From JAQVWU01 sp964628455 (GTDB lineage: Bacteria > Bacillota > Clostridia > Oscillospirales > CAG-272): a stretch of 6,283 nt of DNA. The notes beneath the pieces were generated by a model. That model worked only from the letters and a program-made list of their open reading frames with translations, did no database searches and was not told the origin of the DNA. Below are positions 6,142-6,283 of the stretch, in pieces. The position numbers were made by a program, and so were the translations under genes. The stretch covers positions 1-6,283 of the forward strand of contig CAZVPD010000197.1 in NCBI GenBank assembly GCA_964628455.1, written 5' to 3'. Positions within the stretch are counted from its first letter, which is position 1. Each line of letters starts with the position of its first letter.

Positions 6142-6283
6142 ATGCCTCTGTATCAATGAACCCGGACCGTTCTCCGAGGTGTGAATGAACAAAAAGTCAA
6201 TGTCCATTGAAAACCGAACAAGGATGAGGAGGAAGGGACAGGAAGAATGCGGAACGAAACGAACGCGGAACTTATGAAGTTCC
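6142..6283. other. rRNA-operon-type spacer, no gene seen, truncated by window edge
   Basis: These 142 bases hold no plausible coding frame or complete RNA gene. TTGAAAACCGAACAA at 6208-6222 resembles the conserved stretch found in Firmicutes rRNA leaders and 16S-23S spacers. A stem, TCAAT/ATTGA, sits at 6197-6201 and 6206-6210. A perfect seven-pair inverted repeat, GGAACTT/AAGTTCC, sits at 6267-6273 and 6277-6283, running into the window end. On the minus strand TTGACT (6200-6195) looks like a -35 box, but nothing like a -10 box lies 16-18 bases further on. The region probably adjoins a 23S or 16S gene outside the window; which strand that gene is on is unresolved. Confidence 0.6.

Noticed and set aside
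6172..6200. Minus-strand promoter for tRNA-Lys based on TTGACT at 6200-6195
   Set aside because: No sequence resembling TATAAT is found at the required spacing; the corresponding position reads TCGGAG.
1..6283. CRISPR array, insertion sequence, riboswitch or T-box leader
   Set aside because: No repeated spacer-like units, transposase motifs or terminal repeats are seen. Any leader controlling the aro operon would lie upstream of the window.

Overview
The window is a compact aromatic amino acid biosynthesis operon on the + strand. It meets a minus-strand stable-RNA unit (tRNA-Lys and 5S rRNA) at a shared bidirectional terminator. The organism looks like a moderately GC-rich Gram-positive bacterium, most likely of class Clostridia. 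The reasons are AGGAGG-type ribosome binding sites, a type I-beta DAHP synthase, a Clostridia-like chorismate synthase with GQSHS and GGGHFSG variants, and a 5S sequence of Firmicutes type. I cannot name a genus. The sequence begins inside a gene, contains a 10-N gap and ends inside an rRNA-type spacer, so it is probably a draft or metagenome contig that broke at a repeated rRNA locus.

Layout, left to right: the 3' end of a DAHP synthase gene (2-355), prephenate dehydrogenase tyrA (352-1185), 3-dehydroquinate synthase aroB (1182-2255), EPSP synthase aroA (2252-3581, interrupted by the gap), chorismate synthase aroC (3586-4683), and a chorismate mutase/prephenate dehydratase pheA with an ACT domain (4689-5831). 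The first four genes are joined by three ATGA stop/start overlaps. The next two junctions are 4 and 5 bases. No promoter is visible, so the operon starts upstream of the window. After pheA come a UUCG-tetraloop hairpin (5838-5853) and a long terminator stem (5865-5912) with an A-run on one side and a T-run on the other. On the minus strand, reading leftwards, are tRNA-Lys(CUU) (6141-6066), a short hairpin (6056-6039) and 5S rRNA (6034-5919). Bases 6142-6283 resemble rRNA operon spacer and hold no gene I can identify.

Together the enzymes make the first step to DHAP-derived seven-carbon sugar acid, its cyclisation, the EPSP and chorismate steps, and then the committed branches to tyrosine (TyrA) and phenylalanine (PheA). 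The middle shikimate steps (aroD/aroQ, aroE, aroK) and the tryptophan branch are not in the window. The visible allosteric domain is the ACT domain of PheA; TyrA has none.

The main technical point is that the aroA frameshift is almost certainly an assembly error. A 15-base direct repeat flanks the N gap. Collapsing one copy with the intervening bases (58 bases) restores a clean 423-residue enzyme with the usual spacing between active-site residues. I found no sign of a novel defence, mobile or regulatory system; this is mostly ordinary core metabolism with a few details worth checking.
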